Below are positions 7,544 through 16,372 of a DNA stretch of 64,000 nt, piece after piece. The DNA is taken from positions 1-64,000 of the forward strand of contig JBPCOJ010000106.1 in the NCBI GenBank assembly GCA_051000345.1, read 5' to 3'. Each line of letters opens with the position of its first letter. Position 1 is the first letter of the stretch. The position numbers were made by a program, and so were the translations under genes. The stretch comes from JBHENC01 sp051000345. GTDB lineage: Bacteria > Acidobacteriota > Blastocatellia > Pyrinomonadales > Pyrinomonadaceae. The notes below the pieces were generated by a model that was given only the letters and a program-made list of their open reading frames with translations, did no database searches and was not told the DNA's origin.

Positions 7544-9481
7544 TTAACGCGACAGCAGCGTGCCGACGTAAGTCAAGAGTTCGTTCGCGCAGACGGGACA
7601 ATAACCGTGGTCTTTGACGAGACGATCAATCACTTCGTTGATGCGGCGCAATTGATCCGGGTCGGGCGTCTTAACGGACGTTGTGATCTTCACGACATCC
7701 TTTAAGTCGGCGAAGATTTTCTTTTCAATTGCTTCCTTGAGACGCTCGTGCGAGTTGTATTCAAAGGCGCGTCCCTTTCTGGCATACGAAGAAATGCGTA
7801 TGAGAATCTCCTGCCGGAAAGTATTCTTCGCGTTCTCGCTGATTCCGATCTGCTCTTCGATGGAGCGCATAAGGCTCTCGTCCGGGTCCATCTCTTCTTC
7901 TGTGATCGGGTCTTTAATACGCTCTTTGTTGCAGTAGGATTCGACGTTATCGAGATAGTTATTGCAGATCGTGCGCGCCATTTCTTCAAACGAATAAACA
8001 AAGGCGCGCTGCACTTCTGTTTTGGCGAGTTCGTCATATTCCTTACGCGCCGAAGAAATCAGATTGAGATAGCGTTCGCGCTGCTCGCCGCTGATGCCCG
8101 TGTGCTGCTCGAAGCCGTCTTTGATTGCGCGCAAGGCGTCAATCGGATTGATGCAGGTGATTCCGTCGCGCACAAGCGCGCCCGACAAACGATTGATAAT
8201 GTAACGCGGAGAAATGCCGTCCATGCCTTCGCGCACGGTTTCATCCTTCAACTCGCGCACGTCCTTCGATTTATAACCTTCAACATCTTCGCCATCGTAG
8301 AGCTTCATCTTTTTGGCGATGTCCACGCTGGCGCGTTTCGGTTCTTCGAGGCGCGTCATCACGGCGAACATCGCGGCGACGCGCAAAGTGTTCGGCGCAA
8401 GATGAACGCTGCGCATCGCTTCGGATTGATGCAGCAGCTTGCTGTAAATTTTTTCTTCCTGCGAGACGCGCAAATTGTAAGGCACGCGCACAAGGATAAT
8501 GCGATCCTGCAAGGCTTCGGATTTACGATTGCCTGCGAAGGAGACGTACTCGTTTTCGTTCGTATGCGAGAGAATCACTTCGTCCGCATAGATCATCGCA
8601 AAACGCCCGGTCTTGATGTTCTGCTCCTGCGACAAAGTCAGCAAGCTATAGAGAAATTTCTCATCGACTTTGAGCATCTCCACGAATTCCATCACGCCGC
8701 GATTAGCAATGTTGAGTTCGCCGTCGAAACGATAGGCGCGCGGATCGGATTCAGCGCCGATTTCGCCGATGGTCGAGAGATCAATCGAGCCTGTCAGTTC
8801 CGTAATGTCCTGGGATTTTGGGTCTGATGGCGCGAATGTGCCGATGCCGACGCGCTCTTTTTCGGAGAAGAGAATGCGCTCTACTTTAACGTCTTCGTGG
8901 CGTCCGCCGTAAGTGTGTTCGAGAGCATAGCGGCATTGCGGGCAGAGATCGCCTTCGATGTAGAGGCCGTAGTGCTTTTCGATTTCGGCGCGCAGTTCGT
9001 GCGGAATCAAGTGCAGCGGCTCTTCGTGCATCGGGCAATCTTTGATCGCAAAGACCGCGCCCTGTTCGATGCGCGACCATTCTTCGAGGCCGCGCTTGAG
9101 CAAGGTAACGATTGTGGATTTGCCGCCGCCGACAGGCCCCATCAGAAGCAGAATTCTTTTTCTTACTTCGAGGCGTTGCGCGGCGCTTTTGAAATATTCG
9201 ACGATGCGCGCAATCGGTTCTTCGATGCCGTAGAGTTCGTCTGCGAAAAAGTTGTAGCGTGTGGTTTCGTCGCGCGCGCCTTCGTTTAATTTCTCGACGC
9301 CCGCGTGGTGAATCATGTTGTTGACGCGCGCGTGCGAGAGTTCGGCAAGACGAGGATTCTGCGAGACGAGTTCAAAGTAGTCACGGAAAGTGCCTTCCCA
9401 CTGAAGCGCTTCGCGTTCGCGGCGCAGGTCGTCGAGCCGCTCGCTGATATTGAATTTGTGGTTGCCATCGTGCTGTTGCAT
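7544..9481 (-). CDS. prkA: PrkA family serine protein kinase
   Basis: 645 residues, the usual length for PrkA/YeaG. The N-terminal AAA-type region has a Walker A motif GPVGGGKST at 115-123 and conserved PrkA text (DCPMHEEPLHLIP, LCPQCRY, TGSIDLSTIGEIG, NRGVMEFVEMLK, ADEVILSHTNE). The C-terminal part corresponds to the PrkA kinase domain. Known homologues are autophosphorylating kinases linked to sporulation in Bacillus and to nutrient stress in E. coli. It is the first gene of a five-gene minus-strand operon ending with spoVR. A strong promoter and a structured leader or separate RNA lie upstream (see 9655-9855). The CxxC in LCPQCRY may bind metal. Confidence 0.95.
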   Translation of the reverse strand: MQQHDGNHKFNISERLDDLRREREALQWEGTFRDYFELVSQNPRLAELSHARVNNMIHHAGVEKLNEGARDETTRYNFFADELYGIEEPIARIVEYFKSAAQRLEVRKRILLLMGPVGGGKSTIVTLLKRGLEEWSRIEQGAVFAIKDCPMHEEPLHLIPHELRAEIEKHYGLYIEGDLCPQCRYALEHTYGGRHEDVKVERILFSEKERVGIGTFAPSDPKSQDITELTGSIDLSTIGEIGAESDPRAYRFDGELNIANRGVMEFVEMLKVDEKFLYSLLTLSQEQNIKTGRFAMIYADEVILSHTNENEYVSFAGNRKSEALQDRIILVRVPYNLRVSQEEKIYSKLLHQSEAMRSVHLAPNTLRVAAMFAVMTRLEEPKRASVDIAKKMKLYDGEDVEGYKSKDVRELKDETVREGMDGISPRYIINRLSGALVRDGITCINPIDALRAIKDGFEQHTGISGEQRERYLNLISSARKEYDELAKTEVQRAFVYSFEEMARTICNNYLDNVESYCNKERIKDPITEEEMDPDESLMRSIEEQIGISENAKNTFRQEILIRISSYARKGRAFEYNSHERLKEAIEKKIFADLKDVVKITTSVKTPDPDQLRRINEVIDRLVKDHGYCPVCANELLTYVGTLLSR

Positions 9482-9654
9482 AGCCGTATTTAATACCTCA
9501 TTTCAGGCCAGAGAGCGCGCACACTTGGGGCGACGTGGGGAAGTCACGCCTTGCATTGCTCAAGCGCCAAAGGACAAGGCGTTTCAAGCGAAAGATTTTC
9601 GCGTGACGTTATGTCCTTCGTTGCCTGAAGGATTCGATCCCGATGCGCGTCTAA

Positions 9655-9818
9655 ATTAAAGAACGCCTGCGCGGTAGGCGGTTTTTTGCGCGCCGTCGAG
9701 ACCTTCGGAAAACTTCAATGAGCTGCTGATGGTTTCAAGCAAGAGCGGGAAGGAACAAGAGTTTTAGCCGTCGGCGGGAAAGCAGCCCGCTCATACACTT
9801 TCCTCGAACGGCTTCTGT
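9655..9818 (-). ncRNA. Candidate rod-shaped structured RNA upstream of prkA
   Basis: Read on the minus strand, a transcript from about 9818 would fold into a long irregular rod: 9812-9803 pairs with 9700-9692 (nine pairs, one bulge), 9802-9798 with 9712-9708, 9794-9789 with 9723-9718, 9786-9783 with 9728-9725 and 9781-9778 with 9736-9733. A terminator-like hairpin with a T-rich tail follows at 9680-9651. A promoter ends 5-7 bases before the proposed start. Length of about 160 nt and rod shape recall 6S RNA, but the classic open central bubble is not clear, so the family is unassigned. It could also be an attenuated leader of the prkA operon. Confidence 0.4.
9659..9690. terminator. Bidirectional terminator-like hairpin
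   Basis: CGCCTGC and GTAGGCG pair (seven pairs, one G-T) around a 3-base loop. The plus strand continues with TTTTTT and the minus strand with TTCTTTAATTT. In the minus direction it would end the RNA candidate at 9818 or attenuate transcription into prkA. Confidence 0.5.
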
Positions 9819-9823
9819 TTCGG

Positions 9824-9855
9824 ATTATAACATAGGCTGTAGGGCGGGAAGTCAA
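9824..9855 (-). promoter_or_regulatory. Sigma-70-type promoter between truB and prkA
   Basis: On the minus strand TTGACT (9855-9850) is followed after 20 bases by a perfect TATAAT (9829-9824) preceded by TG one base upstream (extended -10). The spacer is longer than the 17-base optimum, but the extended -10 can compensate. It lies directly after the truB stop codon and points at the RNA candidate and the prkA operon. Confidence 0.55.
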
Positions 9856-9858
9856 GGC

Positions 9859-10821
9859 TTATTCTTCGACACGAATCAACACGCGCGGATGCAACAGCAT
9901 TTTCGCGGCATCGCAAATGCCGATTGCTATTAACTCGCCCGAAGCATCGCGCAAACGCATATAACGCCCGTCTGTCAATCCGGCCTTTTTCAACGACGCT
10001 TCATCGATTCGCACGGCGACGCCGTTACGCACCGCCTGTTCTTCCTGCGCCGTTAGATGCAAGGCAGGCAATTCCGGGAGCGCTGCGTTTGGCGAAAAAA
10101 ACGCCGCCGATTCCGTGTTCGTCTCGCGCAGTCTTTGCAATTCGTCGAGACCGATTGCGTGCGTGAGGTTGAAGGCACCGGCGCGCGTGCGTCTAAGCGA
10201 GACGAGATGCGCGCCGATGCCGAGCTTTTCTCCGACTGCTTCGGCGAGCACGCGCACATACGTTCCGGCGGAACACACGACGCGCGCGCGCAAATCAATC
10301 GTTTCGTCTTCGTTGAGATGAAGCAACGCGCCGCCATCATGCTTGATCGCTTCAAATTCGCGGACGAAGACAGGCACGGCGACGCGTTCGATTTCGACGC
10401 CCTGCCGCGCAAGTTCATATAACTTTTTTCCGGCAACTTTCTTCGCTGAATACATCGGCGGCACTTGCATCTGTTCTCCGCGCAATGAATCAAGCGCCGC
10501 TTCGATTCGCTTTTCGCTCAATAGGGCGAAATCCTTTTCATCGAGCAAGCGAAATGTTTCCTGCCGTAATGTTCCCGTCGCGTCGCCCGTGTTTGTCGCA
10601 TAACCGAAACGAATAATCGCTTCATATTCCTTTTCTGCGCCGGAAAGAAATTGCGCGAGCTTTGTGGCGCGCCCGACGAGCACGACCAGCACGCCCGTCG
10701 CAAACGGATCGAGCGTGCCTGTGTGACCGACGCGCCGCTCATGCAAGATGCGCCGCACACGCGCCACCACGTCGTGCGAAGTAAAGCCTGCGGGCTTATC
10801 AATAATTACGACGCCGTTCAT
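9859..10821 (-). CDS. truB: tRNA pseudouridine(55) synthase TruB
   Basis: 320 residues, near the family norm. The N-terminus MNGVVIIDKPAGFTSHDVV and the active-site block GHTGTLDPFATGVL are diagnostic; Asp38 in GTLDP is the catalytic residue that attacks the uridine. MYSAKKVAGKKLYELAR and the later STYVRVLAE-like stretch (GTYVRVLAEAVG) are further family motifs. The C-terminal 80 residues correspond to a PUA-like domain. It makes pseudouridine 55 in the T-loop of tRNAs. It is transcribed away from recX; the 167-bp gap between them must hold its promoter. No rbfA or infB is adjacent, unlike in many bacteria. Confidence 0.96.
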   Translation of the reverse strand: MNGVVIIDKPAGFTSHDVVARVRRILHERRVGHTGTLDPFATGVLVVLVGRATKLAQFLSGAEKEYEAIIRFGYATNTGDATGTLRQETFRLLDEKDFALLSEKRIEAALDSLRGEQMQVPPMYSAKKVAGKKLYELARQGVEIERVAVPVFVREFEAIKHDGGALLHLNEDETIDLRARVVCSAGTYVRVLAEAVGEKLGIGAHLVSLRRTRAGAFNLTHAIGLDELQRLRETNTESAAFFSPNAALPELPALHLTAQEEQAVRNGVAVRIDEASLKKAGLTDGRYMRLRDASGELIAIGICDAAKMLLHPRVLIRVEE

Positions 10822-10949
10822 TGTCGTTCACGAAGAGTTCGGGATGCGCAATCGATTCTTTGCGAGTCGAATAATTGTAAATCAAGTTTTAATTTTTGTT
10901 TCATCAATCGCAAATCTAAAGTCGCGTCTACGAAATAGCAAGGCGGTTT

Positions 10950-10978
10950 TTCAAAGGCTGCGGCGTTCGTGTTAAAAT
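10950..10978 (+). promoter_or_regulatory. Promoter candidate for recX
   Basis: TTCAAA, 17-base spacer, then TAAAAT with TG one base before it (extended -10). The -10 box ends only 10 bases before the recX ATG at 10989, so a transcript from the usual distance would have a leader of about 4 bases. No ribosome site is seen before that ATG, which fits leaderless translation. Confidence 0.4.
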
Positions 10979-10988
10979 ATGAGCATCA

Positions 10989-11570
10989 ATGAGAAAACGT
11001 AAGTGGAAATCGAACGCAACGCAGATTAACGAAGCGGAAACGGAACGCCCCGCGCGCATCCTCGATCCTGAAAAGGCGCGCGTCAAGACGATGAAGCGTG
11101 CAGGCAATCTGCTCGCCGCCAAGCCGCGTTCGATCAACGAACTGCGTGAAAGACTGTTGGAGAAAGAATGGACGAACGAGGAAATTGTCGAAGCGGTAAT
11201 TGCGAAACTCGGCGAGTATGGTTATGTGAATGACGAGCGCTTCGCTTTCGGTTACGCTTCTTCGCGCGTGCGCCAGAGACCTTTAGGGCGCGGACGGCTT
11301 CTGCGCGATTTGCAACTAAAAAAGGTTGACCGCGAAACGGCGGATGAAGCCGTGCGTCTTGTCTTTGAAGAAACGCCCGAAGAGGAATTGATTGACCGCG
11401 CGATTGAAAAAAGAATGCGCCTGCGAGGTGTGCCGCAAACGCGCGCCGAAACCAAAAGTTTGTTCGATCATTTGCTGCGGCAGGGATTCTCTTTCGATCT
11501 GGTGATACGGCGCGTGCGCGCGGCGGTGGACGGCGCAGCAATAGATGAGGATGAAGCGGCGGGCGAATAG
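10989..11570 (+). CDS. recX: RecX family regulatory protein
   Basis: 193 residues. After a charged 28-residue N-terminal extension the RecX pattern of three-helix repeats is clear: AGNLLAAKPRSINELRERLLEKEW, AVIAKLGEYGYVNDERFAFGYASSR and GRGRLLRDLQLKKVDRETADEAV-type text, with the typical YGYVNDERFA signature. RecX binds RecA filaments and modulates recombination and SOS. recA is not in this window. The start at 10989 has no ribosome site and lies just after a promoter-like -10 box, so translation may be leaderless; a later start would cut into the extension only. Confidence 0.9.
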   Translation: MRKRKWKSNATQINEAETERPARILDPEKARVKTMKRAGNLLAAKPRSINELRERLLEKEWTNEEIVEAVIAKLGEYGYVNDERFAFGYASSRVRQRPLGRGRLLRDLQLKKVDRETADEAVRLVFEETPEEELIDRAIEKRMRLRGVPQTRAETKSLFDHLLRQGFSFDLVIRRVRAAVDGAAIDEDEAAGE

Positions 11571-11595
11571 TCGCGAAAAGCTTTTGTTTGAAAAG

Positions 11596-11636
11596 AAAAA
11601 AGCGGGCGCGTCATGGTATAGACACGCCCGCTTGTC
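11596..11636 (-). terminator. Rho-independent terminator after the SBBP gene
   Basis: On the minus strand a nine-pair stem (AAGCGGGCG with CGCCCGCTT, plus further pairs after one mismatch) is followed by TTTTTTCTTTTC. It sits 40 bp past the stop of the SBBP-repeat gene; recX converges on it from the other side. Confidence 0.75.
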
Positions 11637-11675
11637 GTATGCGCAGCCGCTTTCGCTGCTGCCGACTAAATACTA

Positions 11676-14600
11676 TTACGGTTGCCCGCACTCGGCGTCA
11701 GAGCGTGTGACGACGGAACTGAAGCGCTCTTGATATTCTCTCGAGGTGAGAAAAGCACACACCATCGCGCGGTAATTATTGGCGACGCGCGTATTCAAAA
11801 CGTTGAGCCAGAATTGATAGCCCGCTTCGTCCGGGTCACGCCTGAGGTAACCGAAGTATTCCATCAACACAAACGCGCGATTATATTCGGCTGCCGCAAA
11901 CGCCGCGTCATCCGTCACAAGACGCAGTACACGCCCGCGATTATTATTGGCATCGTAATCTGCGGTCAAAGCCGCGCGTTGACTTGAAAGATCGACGCCG
12001 GACGTGTCCTTCACGCTCTTAATCAATGCGTCAACGAATTCGCTGTGGCTCAAGTTCGGCGAATACTTTTGCGTGAATTCCGTGCGTTGCGCAAACTCTT
12101 CGGTGAGCGATTGTTTGTTTGCATTCAATTCAGAAGAGGCTATGAGACGGCTGCGGTCGCGCGTGAATTCCACGTAGGACGGCCTGCGCCCGTAAGCCGC
12201 TTTGTAGAGACGATAAACGAACGCGCCTGTTTGCTGAAATTCCTGTTCGATGAAGAATGCGGCGGAAACGCTGATGCGGCGCTCGCGTATGCAGCGCGCG
12301 TCCGTGCCGCACTGCGCGATTAAATTTGTCCAGTAGTCGAAGCCGCCCGCGTCCGGCAAGCGATTGAGAAAGTCCGCGTAGTGCTGGCGAACAAAGAAGC
12401 GTGTGTCTTCAACAGGATTGCTCGAAGGCTGTGCGGTGTCGTTGTCTTTGATTGTCAGCACTGCCGCGAGCGGAGCGCCGAGGGCTGTGCCGACAGTTGG
12501 ATTCCGCAGAATGAGATTGACGGTTCTGTTGCCTTCCACGAAAGCGTTGTCGGTGACGAGCACGTTGAAGGTCTTGCTCGTTTCGCCGGGCGCGAAGCGA
12601 AGGGTGCCGGACGCGGTCGTGTAATTGGAACGCTCCGTAGCAGTGCCTTCGTAGGTGGCATAGTCAACTGTTGCGGCGCGCGAAGCATCGCCCGTTCTGG
12701 TTACAGTAACGGAAGCGCTGCCGCCATCTTCGGCGACGCTGTAGGTGGCGGCGCTGAATTGCAGACTGCTGGCGGCGGAGTCTGCAATCTTGAGAACAAA
12801 AGGACTGAGCAGATTATCATCGTTTGACCGTGTCGGTTCCAAAGCCGGGACGGAGCCTGTATGGATGATGCCGACTACCGTTCCGACACTTGCAACTCCT
12901 GTGACGTAGGCGCTGCCTGCTGCGTCAACGGCGATGCCTGTTCCACCTTCATCGTAGTTGAGCGCGCCATAATAAGTTGAGTAGGCGAGAGAATTTGCGC
13001 CCGAACTATTTGTATTTATTTTCGTCACGAAAGCGTCCGTGTCATTTCCGCCACCGTGTTTATTTCCCTGTAAGGCGTCTTTCGTTGGAAAATCGCTTGA
13101 GGCAGTTGCTCCCGTCACATAAGCATTGCCTGAAGAATCAGCGGCGAGACTTCCACCGACATCGTAGCGGCTGCCGCCTAAATAGGTAGAATAGAGCAGT
13201 CCCGTGCCAGCGGCATTCAATTTCATCACAAAGGCATTGGATAAACCGCCGCCGTAGCTCGTCTGAAAACCGTTTACCGTTTGCAGGCCGGGTGAATCAC
13301 TAAACCCTGTGACATATGCTTGACTCGCCGAATCCACAGCGATAGCGGTCGTATGAGTTCCCAAGAAGAAGTTCGTTCCGGTGTCCGGCAAAACGAAAGA
13401 GTAGACCAACGCAGAACCCGTCGGATTCAACTTCTTGACGAGCGCATCGCCCGTCACATAAGAGTTGCCTGAAGAGTCCACCGCGACATGAACGTTGTAG
13501 GGAGATTTGATGTCGAAGTAGGTCGAGTAAACGAGTGAAGCAGCGCCCGAAGCGTTCGTGTTTATCTTTGCGACGAAACTATCGTTATCGTCAGAGTTGC
13601 GAAGGCTGATGGTTCTGCGGAAAGCGCCGGGCGTCGTCGGGAAGTCGCTTGAATTTGTATTGCCTGCGATATAGGCATTGGCCGAAGAATCTATGGCAAT
13701 GCTTAATCCGAAGTCACGACTGCTGCTGCCACCCAGATACGTCGAATAAAGCAAGTCGCTGCCGGTGGCATTCAGCTTTGCGACAAAGGCGTTAGTGAAG
13801 CTGCGAAGAGCCGGTTGAAAAGCGTTTCGGGTGGGAAAGTCGCTCGAACCCGTTGAGCCTACAACGTAGGCATTGCCCGCCGAATCCACAGCGATCCCCG
13901 AACTGTTGTCACCGCCGCTGCCGTCAAGAAAAGTGCTGTAAACGAAACCGGAACCATCGGCATTAAGTTTTGTGACGAAGATTTCGCGGCTGCCGAAACG
14001 GTTATTCACTGTTCTTTGAAAAGCGCCGGGCGTCGTCGGGAAATCGGGCGAAGCTGTAAACCCTGTGACGTAAGCATCGCCCGCAGAGTCTACCGCGATG
14101 CCGCTTGTTCCGCTTTGATTTAGACCGCCGTTGCCAAGATAAGTCGCATAAACAAGCACAGGGTCAATCACAAGCGGCTTCGTCGCATCATATGCGCCGA
14201 TTGCAAAGCCGACTTCGCGCTTGGAGTTCAGCACATAGCAGCCTGCGACTTCGCGCCGCGCGCCGCTGTTTGATTCCTGATAAAGCACGGGCTTGCGTTG
14301 ACGAATTTCATCTTTACCTGTGCGGAGAATGAGATCGCCCGTCGCACCGATTTTTATTTCGTCAGCGCCCGCAAAGTCGAGCCGGATGGCTTTCGGATCA
14401 GCGCCCGGCGCAACGATGAAATCGTATTCGAGCTGGTTGTGGTTGCCGTAGTAAATCATATCCACGCCCGCGTAAACATTTTCGTATTTCACTTGGCGAT
14501 AGGCGGCAATGTTTGTTTGCCAACGCTGCGGATCGTTACCGGTCAGATAATTAATCTTGCCGGGCAATTCTTCCAGCCCTGTCACGCGCGCTTGGGGATT

Positions 14601-15104
14601 GGCGTTCATTAGCTTCATACGCAAAGTTGTTTGCGATGCCGGACGCGGTGCATGAAAGGCGGCACTTGAATTGTTCAGCTCTTTGTTGCGCTGACTATTT
14701 CCTTCTTTGCGACTTCCATTTTTATGCAACGCCAGCACGGTTTCCGTCGGAGTCAAAAAGAGATTGTAGCCCGCCCCGCGCGCTAAGAATTTGACCGCCG
14801 CGTTTGACTGTCCGCGATTTGCTTCAAAACTCAAAGGCAACTCGCCGTAAGCCTGATTGATGCGCGCACGGGTTGACTGCTCTGTTGCAGAGGGTGCGGA
14901 GCGAGTCGAAGCCTTGGCGCTCTTGCCGGAAGCGTTCGCCGAATCATTTGCTGACTTTGCGAGCTTCGATAGGGCGACTGCTTGCGGCGCGGGTTTACTT
15001 CGATTGAGAGAATAGCCCGGCAAAGCAATCGAGTTTATTAAACCGATCAGCGCTAATGCAGCGGCGACGTGTGATATGTGCCCTCTTCTTGAATACTTCA
15101 TCAC
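11676..15104 (-). CDS. SBBP-repeat surface protein with Calx-beta and DUF4214 domains
   Basis: 1142 residues, ATG at 15104 behind GGAAG. An N-terminal signal peptide (hydrophobic to about residue 30) is followed by a Ser/Ala-rich linker and the region that commonly precedes SBBP repeats (ELPLSFEANRGQSN, then TGNDPQRWQTNIAAYRQVKY). From about residue 320 to 770 there are seven beta-propeller-like repeats marked by DSAGNAYVTG-type units, each with a DFPTTPGAFQ or FVTKLN segment. A Calx-beta domain lies at about 785-880 (FSAATYSVAEDGGSASVTVT) and a DUF4214 domain at about 895-1120 (FVRQHYADFLNRLPDAGGFD). It is probably exported and cell-surface bound. Oddity: the last inter-repeat loop holds GIIHTG (residues 745-750), the motif repeated in the small peptide at 16536. 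Confidence 0.88.
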   Translation of the reverse strand: MMKYSRRGHISHVAAALALIGLINSIALPGYSLNRSKPAPQAVALSKLAKSANDSANASGKSAKASTRSAPSATEQSTRARINQAYGELPLSFEANRGQSNAAVKFLARGAGYNLFLTPTETVLALHKNGSRKEGNSQRNKELNNSSAAFHAPRPASQTTLRMKLMNANPQARVTGLEELPGKINYLTGNDPQRWQTNIAAYRQVKYENVYAGVDMIYYGNHNQLEYDFIVAPGADPKAIRLDFAGADEIKIGATGDLILRTGKDEIRQRKPVLYQESNSGARREVAGCYVLNSKREVGFAIGAYDATKPLVIDPVLVYATYLGNGGLNQSGTSGIAVDSAGDAYVTGFTASPDFPTTPGAFQRTVNNRFGSREIFVTKLNADGSGFVYSTFLDGSGGDNSSGIAVDSAGNAYVVGSTGSSDFPTRNAFQPALRSFTNAFVAKLNATGSDLLYSTYLGGSSSRDFGLSIAIDSSANAYIAGNTNSSDFPTTPGAFRRTISLRNSDDNDSFVAKINTNASGAASLVYSTYFDIKSPYNVHVAVDSSGNSYVTGDALVKKLNPTGSALVYSFVLPDTGTNFFLGTHTTAIAVDSASQAYVTGFSDSPGLQTVNGFQTSYGGGLSNAFVMKLNAAGTGLLYSTYLGGSRYDVGGSLAADSSGNAYVTGATASSDFPTKDALQGNKHGGGNDTDAFVTKINTNSSGANSLAYSTYYGALNYDEGGTGIAVDAAGSAYVTGVASVGTVVGIIHTGSVPALEPTRSNDDNLLSPFVLKIADSAASSLQFSAATYSVAEDGGSASVTVTRTGDASRAATVDYATYEGTATERSNYTTASGTLRFAPGETSKTFNVLVTDNAFVEGNRTVNLILRNPTVGTALGAPLAAVLTIKDNDTAQPSSNPVEDTRFFVRQHYADFLNRLPDAGGFDYWTNLIAQCGTDARCIRERRISVSAAFFIEQEFQQTGAFVYRLYKAAYGRRPSYVEFTRDRSRLIASSELNANKQSLTEEFAQRTEFTQKYSPNLSHSEFVDALIKSVKDTSGVDLSSQRAALTADYDANNNRGRVLRLVTDDAAFAAAEYNRAFVLMEYFGYLRRDPDEAGYQFWLNVLNTRVANNYRAMVCAFLTSREYQERFSSVVTRSDAECGQP

Positions 15105-15165
15105 TTACTTCCTTTCGTTCGTTCATTTCCCAACTCCAATGAGAAACGTCATGCTTTGATTTGTA

Positions 15166-16287
15166 TTAACGTTTGCGTATCAGGCTACGCTTGCGCGGCG
15201 TCGCAGGGACTCTCACGGCAAGCAATTTTGTATGTTTATTTTTAAGCAGAGAGTTCAGCGAGCCGTGATCGTCGAAGCCTAAAAGTTTGGCGGCGTGCGA
15301 GACTCTTCCTTCCGCTTCCTTGAGCGCGCTTTCGATGTAGCGTTCCTCCATGCGGCGCACTTCATCTTTGAGCGAAAAGTTTTCCCAAGAATGGACTGTC
15401 TCGCTTTCCGGCAGTTGCTCCGTCGCCGTTTGCTTATCTGCCTGTACGCTTTGCACGACAAGCGCGCGGCGTGCGGCACGGCGCAGGCGTTCGAGAATTT
15501 CGAGAGGCGGCGCGGCGGCAAGCAATTCGTCTGCGCGACGATAGCTAAATCGGATTTCATCTGCACTCAAGTGATCGCCGAGTTCTTCGATCATCGTGAG
15601 CAACGCGAGGCTTGCGCCTTCGGCGTTGCCCGATTGCACGGCTATTTCAACGGCGCGTTCGAGCGCGGCCTGTGCGGGCAAACGTCTGGCGTTTCTGGCG
15701 AGCGTCACCGCGTGCGTCGTCAGGGCTTCGGCAAGAAGCGCGTACTCGTCGCCCTTCATCAAAGCGTTGACGGCCTGCCGTGCAATCTTTTCGGCTTCGG
15801 GAAAACGTCGCTCGGCGAGCAGCGCACGCGCACGCGTTTCGTTTACCTGCGCCGTGTGTACGCCGTCCTTGAGACGCGCGAACAAACGCCTCGCGCGTTC
15901 GAGATGTTCGTGCGCTTCCGTGAACCGCGCGGCGTTGAAGAAGAGAAAACCCAGATTGTTTTCCACCGCCGCTTGATAACGCGTGTGCCGCGCTTGCTCG
16001 AAGTGAAAGCCTGCGGCGGCGTATTCAAGGAGCGCGCGGTCTCTGTAATCTTCGCGGTGCTCAATGCCGCTTAAGACATTAAGGACGCTCGCGAGTTCGT
16101 TGTGAAATTTGCCTTTGAGCGCGTGGCTGTTGCTTTTCTCAAAGAGCGGCGCGGCACCCGTCAAGATACGCAACGCATCGCTGTAACGAGTCGCGGAAGC
16201 TTCGATGATCGCGCCGCGCAGCAAAGCGATTGACTTTAATTCGTTTTCGCCGTCGCCTAATTTGCCGAGCACCTCGCGCAGCATCAC
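15166..16287 (-). CDS. TPR regulator with Fis-type HTH, apparently 5'-truncated
   Basis: Up to 373 residues from a GTG at 16287 (ATG at 16284), with no ribosome site. Helical TPR-like pairs fill residues 1-280 (YQAAVENNLGFLFFNAARF, AQVNETRARALLAERRF, ALLAEALTTHAVTLARNARR). The C-terminus (about 310-355) is a Fis-type helix-turn-helix: EERYIESALKEAEGRVSHAA then KLLGFDDHGSLNSLLK. The frame stays open upstream to 16377 and reads convincingly as TPR (FSAQIELAYCYWREGALDEA), but has no start codon before an in-frame TGA. It breaks off exactly where a 58-bp hairpin element begins (16373). So the N-terminus seems lost and the gene may be inactive or use a non-standard start. It lies between the SBBP gene and the peptide gene that share GIIHTG. 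Confidence 0.7.
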   Translation of the reverse strand: MMLREVLGKLGDGENELKSIALLRGAIIEASATRYSDALRILTGAAPLFEKSNSHALKGKFHNELASVLNVLSGIEHREDYRDRALLEYAAAGFHFEQARHTRYQAAVENNLGFLFFNAARFTEAHEHLERARRLFARLKDGVHTAQVNETRARALLAERRFPEAEKIARQAVNALMKGDEYALLAEALTTHAVTLARNARRLPAQAALERAVEIAVQSGNAEGASLALLTMIEELGDHLSADEIRFSYRRADELLAAAPPLEILERLRRAARRALVVQSVQADKQTATEQLPESETVHSWENFSLKDEVRRMEERYIESALKEAEGRVSHAAKLLGFDDHGSLNSLLKNKHTKLLAVRVPATPRKRSLIRKR

Positions 16288-16372
16288 GCGCGCTTCATCG
16301 AGCGCGCCTTCGCGCCAGTAGCAATAAGCGAGTTCGATTTGCGCAGAGAACTTCTTTATTAAGTATTTGGTA

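Noticed and set aside
7748..8827. 359-codon plus-strand frame opposite prkA
   Set aside because: Phe/His/Arg-rich shadow composition; prkA itself is unmistakable on the other strand.
9625..9650. tRNA-like T-loop string (GATTCGATCCC)
   Set aside because: No acceptor, D or anticodon stem can be drawn around it.
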